A DNA stretch of 47,224 bases from Pseudomonas sp. PB120 (GCF_009761815.1 NZ_RWIN01000001.1:1-47224); one strand, 5' to 3'. Positions 25,709-34,700 are shown, numbered from the stretch's first letter. The notes: generated by a model from the sequence alone, not told the origin. Program-made: numbers and translations.

Positions 25709-25817
25709 TGTGGCGAGGGAGCTCGCTCCCGCTGGGCTGCGCAGCGGCCCCAAAATCCTGTGAGCGCTGCGCACTCAAGCGGGACGGTGCGGCGATCCGA
25801 CAAGCTCCCTCGCCACA
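25709..25817. repeat. REPIN after the Tat amidase gene
   Basis: Inverted REP copies (TGTGGCGAGGGAGCTCGCTC at the left, CTCCCTCGCCACA at the right), about 109 bp overall. It belongs to the same sub-family as the elements at 30250-30362 and 46697-46791. The rest of the 329-bp gap to the next gene holds the inverted repeat at 25934. Confidence 0.85.
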
Positions 25818-25933
25818 AAGGTCTCTCTTGCAACAGCAATTTCCATAGCCACAAGAATCTTCTTTACCCCAAGCGTTTCCTTCGCCACAGACCGTGACAC
25901 ATCCCTAGTCCGCTTTGACGATGAGCGCGGCCG

Positions 25934-25958
25934 GTGCAGCCCCGATCATGGGCTGCAC
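25934..25958. promoter_or_regulatory. Inverted repeat upstream of the catabolic island
   Basis: GTGCAGCCC, seven-base spacer, GGGCTGCAC: perfect 9-bp arms ending 65 bp before the ATG of the first flavoprotein gene. There is no following T-run, so an operator is more likely than a terminator. The binding protein is unknown. Confidence 0.5.
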
Positions 25959-26023
25959 TCCGCCCGCAGTCGCGCAGCGTCGTCGGCGGTTATTTCTGAC
26001 CTCAGCTAATGGCATAACAAAAA

Positions 26024-27733
26024 ATGACGGCTCAAGATCAGTCTCAGACCCGCTACGACGTGATCGTCGTTGGTTCGGGCGCAGGTGCAATGACATCGGC
26101 AGTGTTCCTCGCCGACCAGGGTTTCAGCGTGCTCGTCGTGGAAAAGAGCGACAAGTACGGCGGCACGTCGGCCATTTCCGGCGGTGGGATCTGGATCCCC
26201 AACAACCACTATTTCGCCCGCCTGAACGGCAACGACGATTACGACACCGCCCTGCGCTACCTGAAAGCAGCGGCGGGTGAGCATGTCGATGAAACCCGAC
26301 TGCGCACCTACCTGGACAATGCACCGAAGATGATCAAGGAGCTGGCCAAGACCAGCCGCGTGCGCTACGCGGTGGCCGCCAAATACCCCGATTATTACCC
26401 GCACTTGCCGGGCGCGTTGGCGGGTGGCCGGACCCTCGATCCGGAGTTCTTCGACACCAGCCTGTTGGGTGACGAACTGGCCAACCTGCGCAAGCCGTCG
26501 CCGTCGACCTTGCTCATGGGTTGCATCGCCTGGACCGCCCGCGATGCGCACAAGGTCATGGCGCGCAGTTTCGGCTGGCGCCTGCTGATCATGGGCCTGA
26601 TGCTGCGTTACAAACTGGACTTCAAATGGCGCCGTAAAAGCAAGATCGACCGCCGTGCTTCGCTGGGCAGTTCGCTGGTGGCCGCGTTGCGACGTTCGTT
26701 GATGGACCGCAACGTACCGCTGTGGCTTAACACCGATTTTTCCGGGTTGCTCAGCGAGGGCGGGCGGATCAACGGCATCACCGTGCGCCGTGACGGCGCC
26801 GACGTGAACTTGTACGCCCGTCACGGGGTGATTCTGGCGTCCGGTGGGTTTGAACAAAACCAGGTACTGCGTGAAAAATACCTGCCGCAACCGACCCGCA
26901 TGGGCTGGAGCGCAACCCCGCCGGGGAACAACACCGGCGCGGCACTGGAAGCCGGGCTGGCCCAGGGCGCAGCTACCGCGTTGATGGATTGGGCCTGGTG
27001 GGCGCCGACCATCGCGGTACCGGGCGAGGAAAAGCCCCGGGGGATCTTTGCCGAGCGTGCCTTCCCGGGCGCCATCGTGGTCAACAGCCTGGGGCAGCGC
27101 TTCGTCAACGAGGCTGCGCCGTACCTGGAATTCGTCGACGCCATGTACCGAGACAACGGCCTCACCGCCGGCAAATCCGTGCCGGCCTGGGTGATTTTCG
27201 ACGGGCATTTCCGCTACAACTACGCGATGGGACCGTTGATGCCGGCGCAGATCATGCCCGACAGCCGCTTGCGCAAGGAATGGCTGAACACCCTGTACTG
27301 GAAGGATGATTCGTTGACCGGGCTGGCCAAGCAGATCGGCGTCGACCCCGTCGGCCTTGAAGCCACCGTGGTCAAGGTCAACGACTATGCACGCACGGGC
27401 AAGGACACGGACTTCGGGCGCGGCGGCAATGTGTTCGACCGTTACTACGGCGACACCAACGTCAAACCCAACCCGTGCCTGGCGCCGTTGCGCAAAGGCC
27501 CGTACTACGCGATGCGCCTGGATGCCGGGGACATCGGCACCAAGGGCGGCCTGCTGACCAACGAACATGCGCAAGTGGTCCGTGAGGATGGCGAACCTAT
27601 TGCCGGCCTGTATGCGATCGGCAACTGTTCGGCCTCGGTGATGGGCACCAGTTACCCGGGTGCCGGCGGTACGTTGGGCCCGGCGATGACCTTCGCCTAT
27701 GTCGCCGCCAATCACCTGGCCCGCGAACGATAG
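26024..27733 (+). CDS. FAD dehydrogenase, 3-ketosteroid-delta-1-dehydrogenase-like
   Basis: 569 aa. It has an N-terminal FAD-binding Rossmann motif (YDVIVVGSGAGAMTSAVFLA) and an FAD-contact loop KYGGTSAISGGGIWIPNN. The C-terminal SYPGAGGTLGPAMTFAYVAA contains Tyr544 and Gly548. In Rhodococcus KstD1 the catalytic pair Tyr487/Gly491 has the same four-residue offset in an equivalent YPGPG-type motif. KstD enzymes remove trans-axial hydrogens from C1-C2 of 3-ketosteroids, passing electrons through FAD. Here a similar desaturation of an alicyclic ketone is inferred. The start codon has only a weak SD. It is followed after 8 bp by a second flavoprotein, an arrangement like tesH-tesI of Comamonas. 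Confidence 0.82.
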   Translation: MTAQDQSQTRYDVIVVGSGAGAMTSAVFLADQGFSVLVVEKSDKYGGTSAISGGGIWIPNNHYFARLNGNDDYDTALRYLKAAAGEHVDETRLRTYLDNAPKMIKELAKTSRVRYAVAAKYPDYYPHLPGALAGGRTLDPEFFDTSLLGDELANLRKPSPSTLLMGCIAWTARDAHKVMARSFGWRLLIMGLMLRYKLDFKWRRKSKIDRRASLGSSLVAALRRSLMDRNVPLWLNTDFSGLLSEGGRINGITVRRDGADVNLYARHGVILASGGFEQNQVLREKYLPQPTRMGWSATPPGNNTGAALEAGLAQGAATALMDWAWWAPTIAVPGEEKPRGIFAERAFPGAIVVNSLGQRFVNEAAPYLEFVDAMYRDNGLTAGKSVPAWVIFDGHFRYNYAMGPLMPAQIMPDSRLRKEWLNTLYWKDDSLTGLAKQIGVDPVGLEATVVKVNDYARTGKDTDFGRGGNVFDRYYGDTNVKPNPCLAPLRKGPYYAMRLDAGDIGTKGGLLTNEHAQVVREDGEPIAGLYAIGNCSASVMGTSYPGAGGTLGPAMTFAYVAANHLARER

Positions 27734-27741
27734 GAGGTGGT

Positions 27742-29439
27742 ATGGCAACCGTCGAAGACAGCTTCTGCACGCCGGTTCAGACCCCTTTGCAAGTCGCCGA
27801 CAGCGGCGCGCTGGTGTGGGATGAACATTGCGACGTGCTGATTATCGGCTGGGGCGCCGCCGGGGCTTGCGCGGCGCTGGAGGCTCGGGCCCAGGGCGCC
27901 GATGTGTTGATTGCCGACCGCTTTACCGGCGGCGGCGCCAGTGCCAAGAGTGGCGGGGTGGTCTACGCCGGTGGCGGCACCCGTCATCAGCAGGCGGCGG
28001 GTTTCAGTGACACCCCCGAAGCCATGTTTGACTACCTCAAGCATGAAACCCAAAGCGTGGTCAGTGACGACACGCTGCGGCGTTTCTGTGCCGACAGCGT
28101 CAGCAATCTCGACTGGCTGGAAAGTCACGGCGCGCCTTACGGCAGCCGGATGCCACCGGGCGGTAAAACCTCGTATCCGCCGGACGGTTATTTTCTCTAC
28201 TACTCCGGCAACGAACTGGTCCCGCAGCACGGCGGTCCTCTGCCGCCCGCACCCCGTGGCCATCGCACTGTCGGCAAAGGCCAGTGCGGCGCGGTGTTGT
28301 ATGGACACTTGAAGAGCGCGTGCCTGCGTGCGGGGGCTCGTCCTTTGCTGCAAGCGGCGGCCAAGCGCCTGGTGGTCGATGCTCAGGGGCGGGTGGTCGG
28401 TGCCGAGATCTGGTGCATGCCGCCCGGCAGCCGGGAAGCGAAGTTGCATGCACGCCTGGCCGATCGTGCCGAGCGCTTGCAGAATTTCGCGCCGGGGTAC
28501 TGCGCGAAGCTGCGTGAGCGGGTCGGCCAGCTCGAGCGGGAGTTCGCCCGGCCACGTCTGGTCCGCGCCCGTAACGGCGTGATCCTCAGCACGGGCGGGT
28601 TCATTTTTAATCGCGAACTGATCAAGCGCCATGCGCCTAAGTTCCAGCGCAATTTCAAGGTGGGGGCCACCGGTTGCGACGGCAGCGGCTTGCGCCTGGG
28701 CACCAGCGTCGGTGGTCAGGGCGCGGGGCTGGAACGGGTGTCGGCGTGGCGTTTTATCAATCCGCCGTACAGTTGGCACAAGGGCATTGTGGTCAATCGC
28801 GAAGGCCGGCGTTTCTGCAACGAAGAAGTCTACGGCGCGACCCTGGGTCAGCCCTTGATGGAAGAACAGGGCGGCAGGGCCTGGCTGGTGCTGGATGCGC
28901 CGTTGCGCAAGAAAGCCATCCGCGAGGCCTTGTTTGGCGGTTACTGGTGGTTCCAAAGCTTCCCGGCCCTGGCGCTGATGCTGTTCAAAGTGCGCAAGGG
29001 CCAGCACCTGAGCGAGCTGGCCGCCACCACCGGGATGAATTCGGCGGTGTTGCGCGAATCAGTGCTGGCCGCCAATGCCGCCGCCCGTGGCGAGGCGCCG
29101 GAGCCGTTCGGTAAATCCGAGAAGGGCCGTCAGGTGCTCGATCAGGGGCCGTTTTACGCCTGCGACATTTCCGTCTCCAACCCGGTTTTTCCGCTGGGGG
29201 CCTTGACCCTCGGCGGGCTGCGCGTGGACGAAGGCAACGGCGCGGTGCTCGACGGGCAGGGGCAGCCAATCCAGGGCCTGTTTGCCGCCGGGCGCACCGC
29301 GCTGGGCATTCCTTCGCACCTCTACATCAGCGGTTTATCCCTGGCGGACTGTGTGTTCTCCGGACGGCGCGCGGGCGCGGCCGTCTCCCGGCTCCTGACT
29401 CAACAGCTTCATCCGACCACCGCACAAGAGACGACATGA
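27742..29439 (+). CDS. Second FAD-dependent dehydrogenase (fumarate-reductase/KstD-like fold)
   Basis: 565 aa, FAD_binding_2 superfamily. It has the dinucleotide motif CDVLIIGWGAAGACAALEAR, the loop GGGASAKSGGVVYAGGGTRH, and a C-terminal FAD segment GLFAAGRTALGIPSHLYISG. It lacks the Tyr-x3-Gly motif of KstD, so it probably catalyses a different desaturation or reduction. The Delta4(5)-steroid dehydrogenase TesI of Comamonas is the nearest functional analogy I can name. An SD (TAGGAGG) precedes its ATG. Its stop overlaps the ATG of the SDR downstream by four bases, so the flavoproteins and SDR form one operon. Confidence 0.78.
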   Translation: MATVEDSFCTPVQTPLQVADSGALVWDEHCDVLIIGWGAAGACAALEARAQGADVLIADRFTGGGASAKSGGVVYAGGGTRHQQAAGFSDTPEAMFDYLKHETQSVVSDDTLRRFCADSVSNLDWLESHGAPYGSRMPPGGKTSYPPDGYFLYYSGNELVPQHGGPLPPAPRGHRTVGKGQCGAVLYGHLKSACLRAGARPLLQAAAKRLVVDAQGRVVGAEIWCMPPGSREAKLHARLADRAERLQNFAPGYCAKLRERVGQLEREFARPRLVRARNGVILSTGGFIFNRELIKRHAPKFQRNFKVGATGCDGSGLRLGTSVGGQGAGLERVSAWRFINPPYSWHKGIVVNREGRRFCNEEVYGATLGQPLMEEQGGRAWLVLDAPLRKKAIREALFGGYWWFQSFPALALMLFKVRKGQHLSELAATTGMNSAVLRESVLAANAAARGEAPEPFGKSEKGRQVLDQGPFYACDISVSNPVFPLGALTLGGLRVDEGNGAVLDGQGQPIQGLFAAGRTALGIPSHLYISGLSLADCVFSGRRAGAAVSRLLTQQLHPTTAQETT

Positions 29440-30218
29440 TGACGAACAACCACAACAACAAAAACGGCCGGGTACACGGCAAGGTTGCACTGGTAACCGG
29501 CGGGGCCAAGGGTATCGGCCGGGCGAGTGTGCGCCTGTTGGCGGCGGAAGGCGCCCAGGTACTGATCAGCGACGTGGACGTTGCGGCGGGCGAGGCACTG
29601 GCCGCTGAAATCGGCCCGGCCGCAACGTTTATCCGGCATGACGCCAGCAGCGAGAGCGATTGGCGCCACGTCATGGCCCATTTGCGCGAGCACCATGGCC
29701 GGCTGGATATCCTGCTGAACAACGCCGGCATCCTGCTCCCTGGCAGCATCGAGGACGCGACCCTGGAGGAGTGGCACACGATCATGCGGGTGAACGCCGA
29801 CAGCGTGTTTATCGGGTGTCGCGAAGGCATCGCGCTGATGAAGGAAACCGGCGGTTCGATCATCAACCTGTCGTCGATCGCGGCCCTCGCCGGGCGCGAC
29901 GACTACTTGGCCTACAGCGCCTCGAAAGGCGCGGTGGCGGCGTTGTCGCGTTCCGTGGCCGCGTTCTGCCGGCGTCGAAAATACCGGATCCGCTGCAACA
30001 CGTTGCACCCGGATGGCGTGCTTACGGATATGACCAGCGCCAGCTTGCCCGAGGGGCTCGACCCGACACGCCTGACCATCGACACCGACCCGATGAACCG
30101 CATGTGCCTGCCCGAAGATGTCGCGGGCAGCGTGCTGTTTCTGGCCAGCAACGAATCGCGGGCGATCAATGGTGTCGAGTTGCGTATCGACAGCGGGCAG
30201 ATGGTGATGTGTATCTAA
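29436..30218 (+). CDS. SDR oxidoreductase (alcohol dehydrogenase type)
   Basis: 260 aa, classical SDR: TGGAKGIGRASVRLLA cofactor loop, an Asp after the second strand (ISDVDVAAG) indicating NAD(H), NNAG in LLNNAGILLPG, Ser in INLSSIAALAGRDDYLAYSA and YSASK as YxxxK. This subgroup includes cyclopentanol and hydroxysteroid dehydrogenases, so oxidation of a ring hydroxyl to a ketone is plausible. The segment after the catalytic Lys reads LHPDGVLTDM where PGxI/V is more usual. It overlaps the second flavoprotein gene by 4 bp and ends the first operon; a REPIN follows. Confidence 0.85.
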   Translation: MMTNNHNNKNGRVHGKVALVTGGAKGIGRASVRLLAAEGAQVLISDVDVAAGEALAAEIGPAATFIRHDASSESDWRHVMAHLREHHGRLDILLNNAGILLPGSIEDATLEEWHTIMRVNADSVFIGCREGIALMKETGGSIINLSSIAALAGRDDYLAYSASKGAVAALSRSVAAFCRRRKYRIRCNTLHPDGVLTDMTSASLPEGLDPTRLTIDTDPMNRMCLPEDVAGSVLFLASNESRAINGVELRIDSGQMVMCI

Positions 30219-30249
30219 CCCGTCGTATTTACGTGGGGAGACAGAAACC

Positions 30250-30362
30250 TGTGGCGAGGGAGCTTGCTCCCGCTTGAGTGCGTAGCACTCACAAAAATTA
30301 GAGTGACTGCCGGATTTTTGGGGCCGCTGCGCAGCCCAGCGCGAGCAAGCTCGCTCGCCACA
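30250..30362. repeat. REPIN between SDR and enoyl-CoA hydratase genes
   Basis: Inverted REP copies (TGTGGCGAGGGAGCTTGCTC at the left; GAGCAAGCTCGCTCGCCACA at the right) fill most of the gap between two convergent genes. Confidence 0.85.
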
Positions 30363-30406
30363 GGGAGTACGAAGTTGCTAATCCAGTGGGGCGGAGGATT
30401 GCTGCT

Positions 30407-31192
30407 TCATTCCCCCGTAAACTCTGCCGGGCGTTTTTCGATAAACGCTTGCATGCCTTCCTTCTGATCACGCGAGGCGAACAACAGCGCGTTGGCCTTG
30501 CGCTCCAGGGCCAGGCCAGCTTCCAGTGGCGCGTCCATGCCCGCCAGGATCACTTCCTTTATTTGCTCTGCCGCCAGGGCCGGCATGGCCGCGATCACGC
30601 GCGCCAGTTCCAGGGCGTGGGCCTGCACCTGGTCATCGTCCACCAGGTCGCTGACCAGTCCGGACACCCAGGCTTCCTCGGCACTGATCGGCTGGCCGGT
30701 AAGCGCCATGCGCATCGCCTTGACCTTGCCCACCGCACGCACCAGCCGCTGGGTGCCGCCGATGCCGGGCATGATGCCGATGCGGATCTCAGGCTGGCAG
30801 AAGCGCGCGCTGCGTCCGGCCACAATCAGGTCGGCGTGCATCGCCAGTTCGCAGCCCCCGCCATAGGCGTAACCGCAGACCGCCGCGATCACCGGCTTGG
30901 GGCAATGCTGGATCGGCCCCCAGACCCGCTCGGTGTGACGCTTGTAAATATCGATGGCGCCGACCCCGGCCATGCTGGTGATGTCGCCGCCGGCGGCGAA
31001 CACCTTGTCACCGCCCGTCAGCACGATGCAGCGCACCTCGGGATCGACCGCCAGTTCACTGAAATAACGCGACAGCAGCGCCTGCAATTCCAGGCTCAAG
31101 GCATTGGTCGCCTGCGGCCGGTTGAGCCGCAACAGCGCCACGCCCGGCAGAGGACGTTCGAGCAGAACCGGTGCAACGGATGAATCGGACAT
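30407..31192 (-). CDS. Enoyl-CoA hydratase/isomerase (crotonase family)
   Basis: 261 aa. Crotonase features are the oxyanion-hole strand around KVFAAGGDITSM, a first acidic residue in GYAYGGGCELAMHADLI and a second in CQPEIRIGIMPGIGGTQRLV; both glutamates needed for hydration are present. It should hydrate a 2-enoyl-CoA to a 3-hydroxyacyl-CoA in the cytoplasm. The start is ATG 31192, with GAGG 6 nt upstream; the frame opens 23 codons earlier. It is the only minus-strand gene in the catabolic island, divergent from the SDR at 31334, so it has its own promoter. Confidence 0.9.
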   Translation of the reverse strand: MSDSSVAPVLLERPLPGVALLRLNRPQATNALSLELQALLSRYFSELAVDPEVRCIVLTGGDKVFAAGGDITSMAGVGAIDIYKRHTERVWGPIQHCPKPVIAAVCGYAYGGGCELAMHADLIVAGRSARFCQPEIRIGIMPGIGGTQRLVRAVGKVKAMRMALTGQPISAEEAWVSGLVSDLVDDDQVQAHALELARVIAAMPALAAEQIKEVILAGMDAPLEAGLALERKANALLFASRDQKEGMQAFIEKRPAEFTGE

Positions 31193-31333
31193 GGGCATCC
31201 TCAAGGACCAGGCAACGTGTGAATTCCCGTCAGTGTCCTGTTCGCAGCGTTTGATTTTCATCGTCCGTTCAGACGTAGTTTGGCCCCGGGTTCGTCCCTA
31301 GAGTGATCCTTGTCAGTAGAAAAGGAGCACATG

Positions 31334-32122
31334 ATGGAGCTGCATTCAGGTCTTGATTACAGCGGCAAGGTGGTGCTGGTCACCGGTGGCACCAAAGGCA
31401 TCGGCGCGGGTATCGCGCTGGGTTTCCTGGCCGCGAACGCACGGGTGATCGTCTGTGCTCGGCGCGAGCCTGAACAGGTGCCGTCGCACGGTGGCAAGAG
31501 CGCGACGTTCGTTGCCGCCGATGTGCGTGACCACGATTCCCTGCAACGACTGTTCGCCACCATCGAACGCGACTTCGGCCGCCTCGATGTGGTGATCAAC
31601 AACGCCGGCGGCAGCCCCAACGCCGATGCAGCCACGGCGTCGCCGAGGTTTCATGAAAGCATCATCGGCCTGAACCTGATCGCACCGCTCAACGTTGCCC
31701 AGCACGCCAACCGGCTGATGCAGGCACAAGTCCAGGGCGGTTGCATCGTCTTCATCGGCAGCATCAGCGCACTGCGTTCCTCGCCAGGTACCGCCGCCTA
31801 TGGCGCGGCCAAGGCCGGGGTGTTGGCGCTGGTGCAATCGCTGGCGGTGGAGTGGGGGCCCAAGGTCCGGGTGGTCACGGTCAGCCCGGGCCTGGTGCTG
31901 ACCGAACAGGCCCATCTGCACTACGGCTCCGAAGCCGGTATTGCCGCCGTTGCTGCGGGCATTCCGGCGGCACGCATGGCGGTCGCCGAAGACATTGCCA
32001 ACGCCTGTCTGTACATCGCATCGCCGCTGGCCAGTTACGCCAGCGGTTGCAACCTGTTGCTGCATGGCGGTGGTGAACGTCCGGCCTTTCTCGGGGCGGC
32101 CGCGCAGGTTCTGCCCACCTGA
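31334..32122 (+). CDS. SDR oxidoreductase of the CoA-ester pathway
   Basis: 262 aa, classical SDR: TGGTKGIGAGIALGFLAANA, Arg-rich ICVARRE-type segment (IVCARREPEQ) after the second strand suggesting NADP, NNAGG in VVINNAGGSPN, Ser in FIGSISALRSSPG and YGAAKAG as YxxxK. AAGGAG lies 6 nt before ATG 31334 (ATG 31331 is an alternative). Similar SDRs accompany ChsH- and Ltp2-type genes in actinobacterial steroid regulons, where they act on ring or side-chain hydroxyls. It leads a plus-strand operon that runs to the fourth acyl-CoA dehydrogenase, although a GC-rich hairpin follows it. Confidence 0.83.
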   Translation: MELHSGLDYSGKVVLVTGGTKGIGAGIALGFLAANARVIVCARREPEQVPSHGGKSATFVAADVRDHDSLQRLFATIERDFGRLDVVINNAGGSPNADAATASPRFHESIIGLNLIAPLNVAQHANRLMQAQVQGGCIVFIGSISALRSSPGTAAYGAAKAGVLALVQSLAVEWGPKVRVVTVSPGLVLTEQAHLHYGSEAGIAAVAAGIPAARMAVAEDIANACLYIASPLASYASGCNLLLHGGGERPAFLGAAAQVLPT

Positions 32123-32131
32123 TCGACCCGT

Positions 32132-32157
32132 GGCGGCGGCCGGGTCCGGTCGCCGCC
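32132..32157 (+). terminator. Palindromic GC-rich hairpin between SDR and ChsH2-like genes
   Basis: GGCGGC-GG-CCGG-GT-CCGG-TC-GCCGCC with a TTCAATTT tail. It can form a strong stem but has only a weak T-tract, so it may act as an attenuator inside the operon. Confidence 0.4.
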
Positions 32158-32178
32158 TTCAATTTAAAGGAGACGACT

Positions 32179-33147
32179 TTGGCTGATCCACAATTGCTAT
32201 CCGACGCGCGCGCCCTGGTGGGGCGCCAATACGGCCGCGTGTACGCCTGGGATGAGGTCAACGCACCGATGGTCCGCCAATGGTGCGAGATCATGGGCGT
32301 GGACAACCCCGTCTATACCGACCCTGCGTTCGCCCTCGGCACCCGGCATGAAGGGCTGATCGCCCCGCCGGGCATGTTGCAGGTCTGGACCATGGAAGGT
32401 TTGCACGCCAACAACTATCCGCCGGGCTCGACCGATGAGAACCCCTATGAGGTGCTCAAGATCATGGAGGCGCATGGCTTCATGTCCACCGTGGCGGTCA
32501 ACTCCGAACTGACCTTCAACCGGCCGCTGCGGATGGGCGAAAAGCTCTACTACACGACGCGCCTGGAGTCGGTCAGCGATGAAAAAACCACGGCCCTTGG
32601 CACCGGTTTTTTCGTCACGCTGGTCATGAACCATTTCGTGGAAAAAGCCGGCGGCGATGAACCGGTCGGCGAGTTGTTGTTCCGCGTCTTCAAATTCCGC
32701 CCGGCCAATGCCCAGGCCCCCGCAAAAGTAGAGGCCGCACCGGCCAAACCCAAGCGTCCATTGCCGGGCATGAGCGATGACACGCGCTTTTTCTGGGAAG
32801 GCTGCGAGAAGGGCCAGCTGCTGATCCAGCGTTGCACGGCGTGCAAGACCCTGCGTCATCCACCGGCGCCGGTGTGCATCGAGTGCCACAGCTTCGACTG
32901 GGACACCGTGCAAGCCAGCGGCCGCGCCACGCTGTATTCGTTCGTGGTCATGCATTACCCCGAAGTTCCGCCGTTCGACTACCCCAACCCTATCGGGCTG
33001 ATCGAACTGGAGGAGGGCGTGCGCCTGATCGCCGGACTGGTCGGTGTCACACGCGAGCAAATCCAGATCGGCCAGCGCTTGCAGGTCGAGTTCCAGCACT
33101 TCGATGACCAGCAGACCCTGCCTATGTTCCGGCCGGTAGACGCCTAG
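32179..33147 (+). CDS. MaoC-like domain fused to DUF35 OB-fold (ChsH2-like)
   Basis: 322 aa, starting at TTG 32179 with AAAGGAG 6 nt upstream. Residues about 1-175 are a hot-dog MaoC-like domain (WCEIMGVDNPVYTDPAFALG). Where active hydratases have D-x4-H, this has Asp then Tyr, so the domain is probably not catalytic alone. From about 195 comes DUF35: a CxxC...CxxC zinc ribbon (QRCTACKTLRHPPAPVCIEC) and an OB fold. In Mycobacterium tuberculosis ChsH2 has this layout and length. Its MaoC part pairs with ChsH1 to hydrate steroid side-chain enoyl-CoA, and its DUF35 part binds the aldolase Ltp2. Counterparts of both partners follow here. Confidence 0.88.
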   Translation: MADPQLLSDARALVGRQYGRVYAWDEVNAPMVRQWCEIMGVDNPVYTDPAFALGTRHEGLIAPPGMLQVWTMEGLHANNYPPGSTDENPYEVLKIMEAHGFMSTVAVNSELTFNRPLRMGEKLYYTTRLESVSDEKTTALGTGFFVTLVMNHFVEKAGGDEPVGELLFRVFKFRPANAQAPAKVEAAPAKPKRPLPGMSDDTRFFWEGCEKGQLLIQRCTACKTLRHPPAPVCIECHSFDWDTVQASGRATLYSFVVMHYPEVPPFDYPNPIGLIELEEGVRLIAGLVGVTREQIQIGQRLQVEFQHFDDQQTLPMFRPVDA

Positions 33148-33158
33148 GAGCCAGTCAC

Positions 33159-34292
33159 ATGGATTTCGAATTAAGTGAAGATCAGCGCGCCATCGCGCAG
33201 ATGGCGGACGGCCTGTTCGTCGACCATTGCAATGAAGACTACATGCGCCAGTGGGACACCAGCGGCGAGCCGATGATGGCGCCGCTGTGGAAGCTGTGCA
33301 TCGAGACCGGCCTGCAAGCGCTGGCCATTCCCGAAGAACACGGCGGCAGCGGCCTGGGCATGACCGAGCTGATGCTGGTGTTGCAGGCCCAGGGCAAGGC
33401 GCTGGCCCAGGTGCCGTTGTGGCGCCATCAACTGGCGGCCGCGACACTGGCCCGTTTCGGCGCCAGTGACAATAACGGCTGGATCGCCAAGGCCGCCACC
33501 GGCGAGGCGCTGTTCAGCGTGTCGCTCGACGGGTTGAACAGCGCGCTGGGGATTGAGCTGCAAGCCAGTGCCAGTGCCGACGGCTGGTTGATCAACGGCC
33601 GGGTGGCGGCCCTTTCCCTGGCCGATCAGGCCCACGCCGCGCTGGTGGTGGTGCTGGCCGAAGGTAAACCACGTTTGTTGCTGCTGGACTTGTCAGCGCC
33701 CGAGATTCAACGGGTGTCGGGCGTGTTGACCCACGGCGAAGCGGTGGCCGACCTGCACATCGAAGGCTTGACCGTGAGCGCGAACGCGCTGTTACCCGCC
33801 GAGGCGGTTGACTGGCTGGAACTGCGCAGCGTGGCCGCGTTGGCCGCCTTGCAACTGGGCGTCAGCGAAGAGCAGATCCGCCGCACCGTGATCTACGTCG
33901 GCGAGCGCCAGCAGTTCGAACGCGCCATTGGCAGCTTCCAGTCGGTGCAGATGACCATGGCCGACACGCACATCGCCGTCGAAGCCTTGCGCACCGCGCT
34001 GTGGCAACTGGCGTATCGCATCGATGCTGGCTTGCGGGCGCCTTCCGAATCCCTGGCCACCGCGTGGCTGGCCTGTGAAGCGGGCCACCGAATCGGTCAC
34101 ACCGCACAGCACGTGCACGGCGGGATTGGCGTCGACCTGACGTACCCGATCCACCGTTTCCTGTACTGGAGTCGCGGCATCACCGTGGCCCTCGGCGGTT
34201 CGGCGGCAAACCTGGAACGCCTGGGCGACTGGCTCAACGATAACGACAAGCTGGGATGGAAATATGACCTCCAAGAACACCAAGCGCTTTGA
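33159..34292 (+). CDS. Acyl-CoA dehydrogenase-like subunit without catalytic Glu
   Basis: 377 aa, acyl-CoA dehydrogenase fold: MDFELSEDQRAIAQMADGLF at the start, FAD-region ERQQFERAIGSFQSVQ, and a C-terminal VHGGIGVDLTYPIHRFLYWS. Neither of the two usual positions for the catalytic base is filled: there is no H-E-R helix, and the YEGT-equivalent reads LGGSAANL. Steroid-type dehydrogenases (ChsE1-ChsE2 and others) are alpha2-beta2 heterotetramers in which only one subunit carries the base. The partner here is probably the gene at 35890. Its 3' end overlaps the MaoC gene by 29 bp, and TAGGAG precedes its ATG. Confidence 0.85.
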   Translation: MDFELSEDQRAIAQMADGLFVDHCNEDYMRQWDTSGEPMMAPLWKLCIETGLQALAIPEEHGGSGLGMTELMLVLQAQGKALAQVPLWRHQLAAATLARFGASDNNGWIAKAATGEALFSVSLDGLNSALGIELQASASADGWLINGRVAALSLADQAHAALVVVLAEGKPRLLLLDLSAPEIQRVSGVLTHGEAVADLHIEGLTVSANALLPAEAVDWLELRSVAALAALQLGVSEEQIRRTVIYVGERQQFERAIGSFQSVQMTMADTHIAVEALRTALWQLAYRIDAGLRAPSESLATAWLACEAGHRIGHTAQHVHGGIGVDLTYPIHRFLYWSRGITVALGGSAANLERLGDWLNDNDKLGWKYDLQEHQAL

Positions 34293-34683
34293 AGACGTGC
34301 GCCCCGGCGAAGCACTGCCGGAACTGGCGGTCCCGGTCACGGTGACCCTGATCAATGGCGGCGCGATTGCCACCCGTGACTATTTTCCCGGTCACCACGA
34401 CGCGGACGCCGCGCGTGAACTGGGGTCGCCCCATGTGTTCATGAACATCCTCACCACCAACGGGTTGGTGCAGCGGTTCATCGAGCAATGGGCCGGGCCG
34501 CTGGTGGAGTTCCGCTCGCTGAAAATCAAGCTCGGCGCACCGAACTATCCCGGTGACTGCATGACCTTCAGCGGCAGCGTCACGCGCCTCGACGCCGACA
34601 CCCGCACGGTGGAAATCACCCTCGGCGGCAAAAATTCCATGGGCAACCACGTGACCGGTACGGTCGCGGTAGTCCTGCCCTGA
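34264..34683 (+). CDS. MaoC-like hydratase subunit (ChsH1-like)
   Basis: 139 aa, a single hot-dog domain. TRDYFPGHHDADAARELGSP contains Asp39 and His44, the D-x4-H hydratase dyad; M. tuberculosis ChsH1 has the same spacing (Asp29/His34 as I recall). Together with the MaoC domain of the ChsH2-like protein it should form the enoyl-CoA hydratase acting on the branched side chain, supplying the catalytic residues that the larger subunit lacks. It begins inside the end of the preceding dehydrogenase gene (29-bp overlap), which ties their synthesis. Ltp2-like aldolase follows after 17 bp. Confidence 0.85.
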   Translation: MTSKNTKRFEDVRPGEALPELAVPVTVTLINGGAIATRDYFPGHHDADAARELGSPHVFMNILTTNGLVQRFIEQWAGPLVEFRSLKIKLGAPNYPGDCMTFSGSVTRLDADTRTVEITLGGKNSMGNHVTGTVAVVLP

Positions 34684-34700
34684 CAGCCGGAGAGACACAG

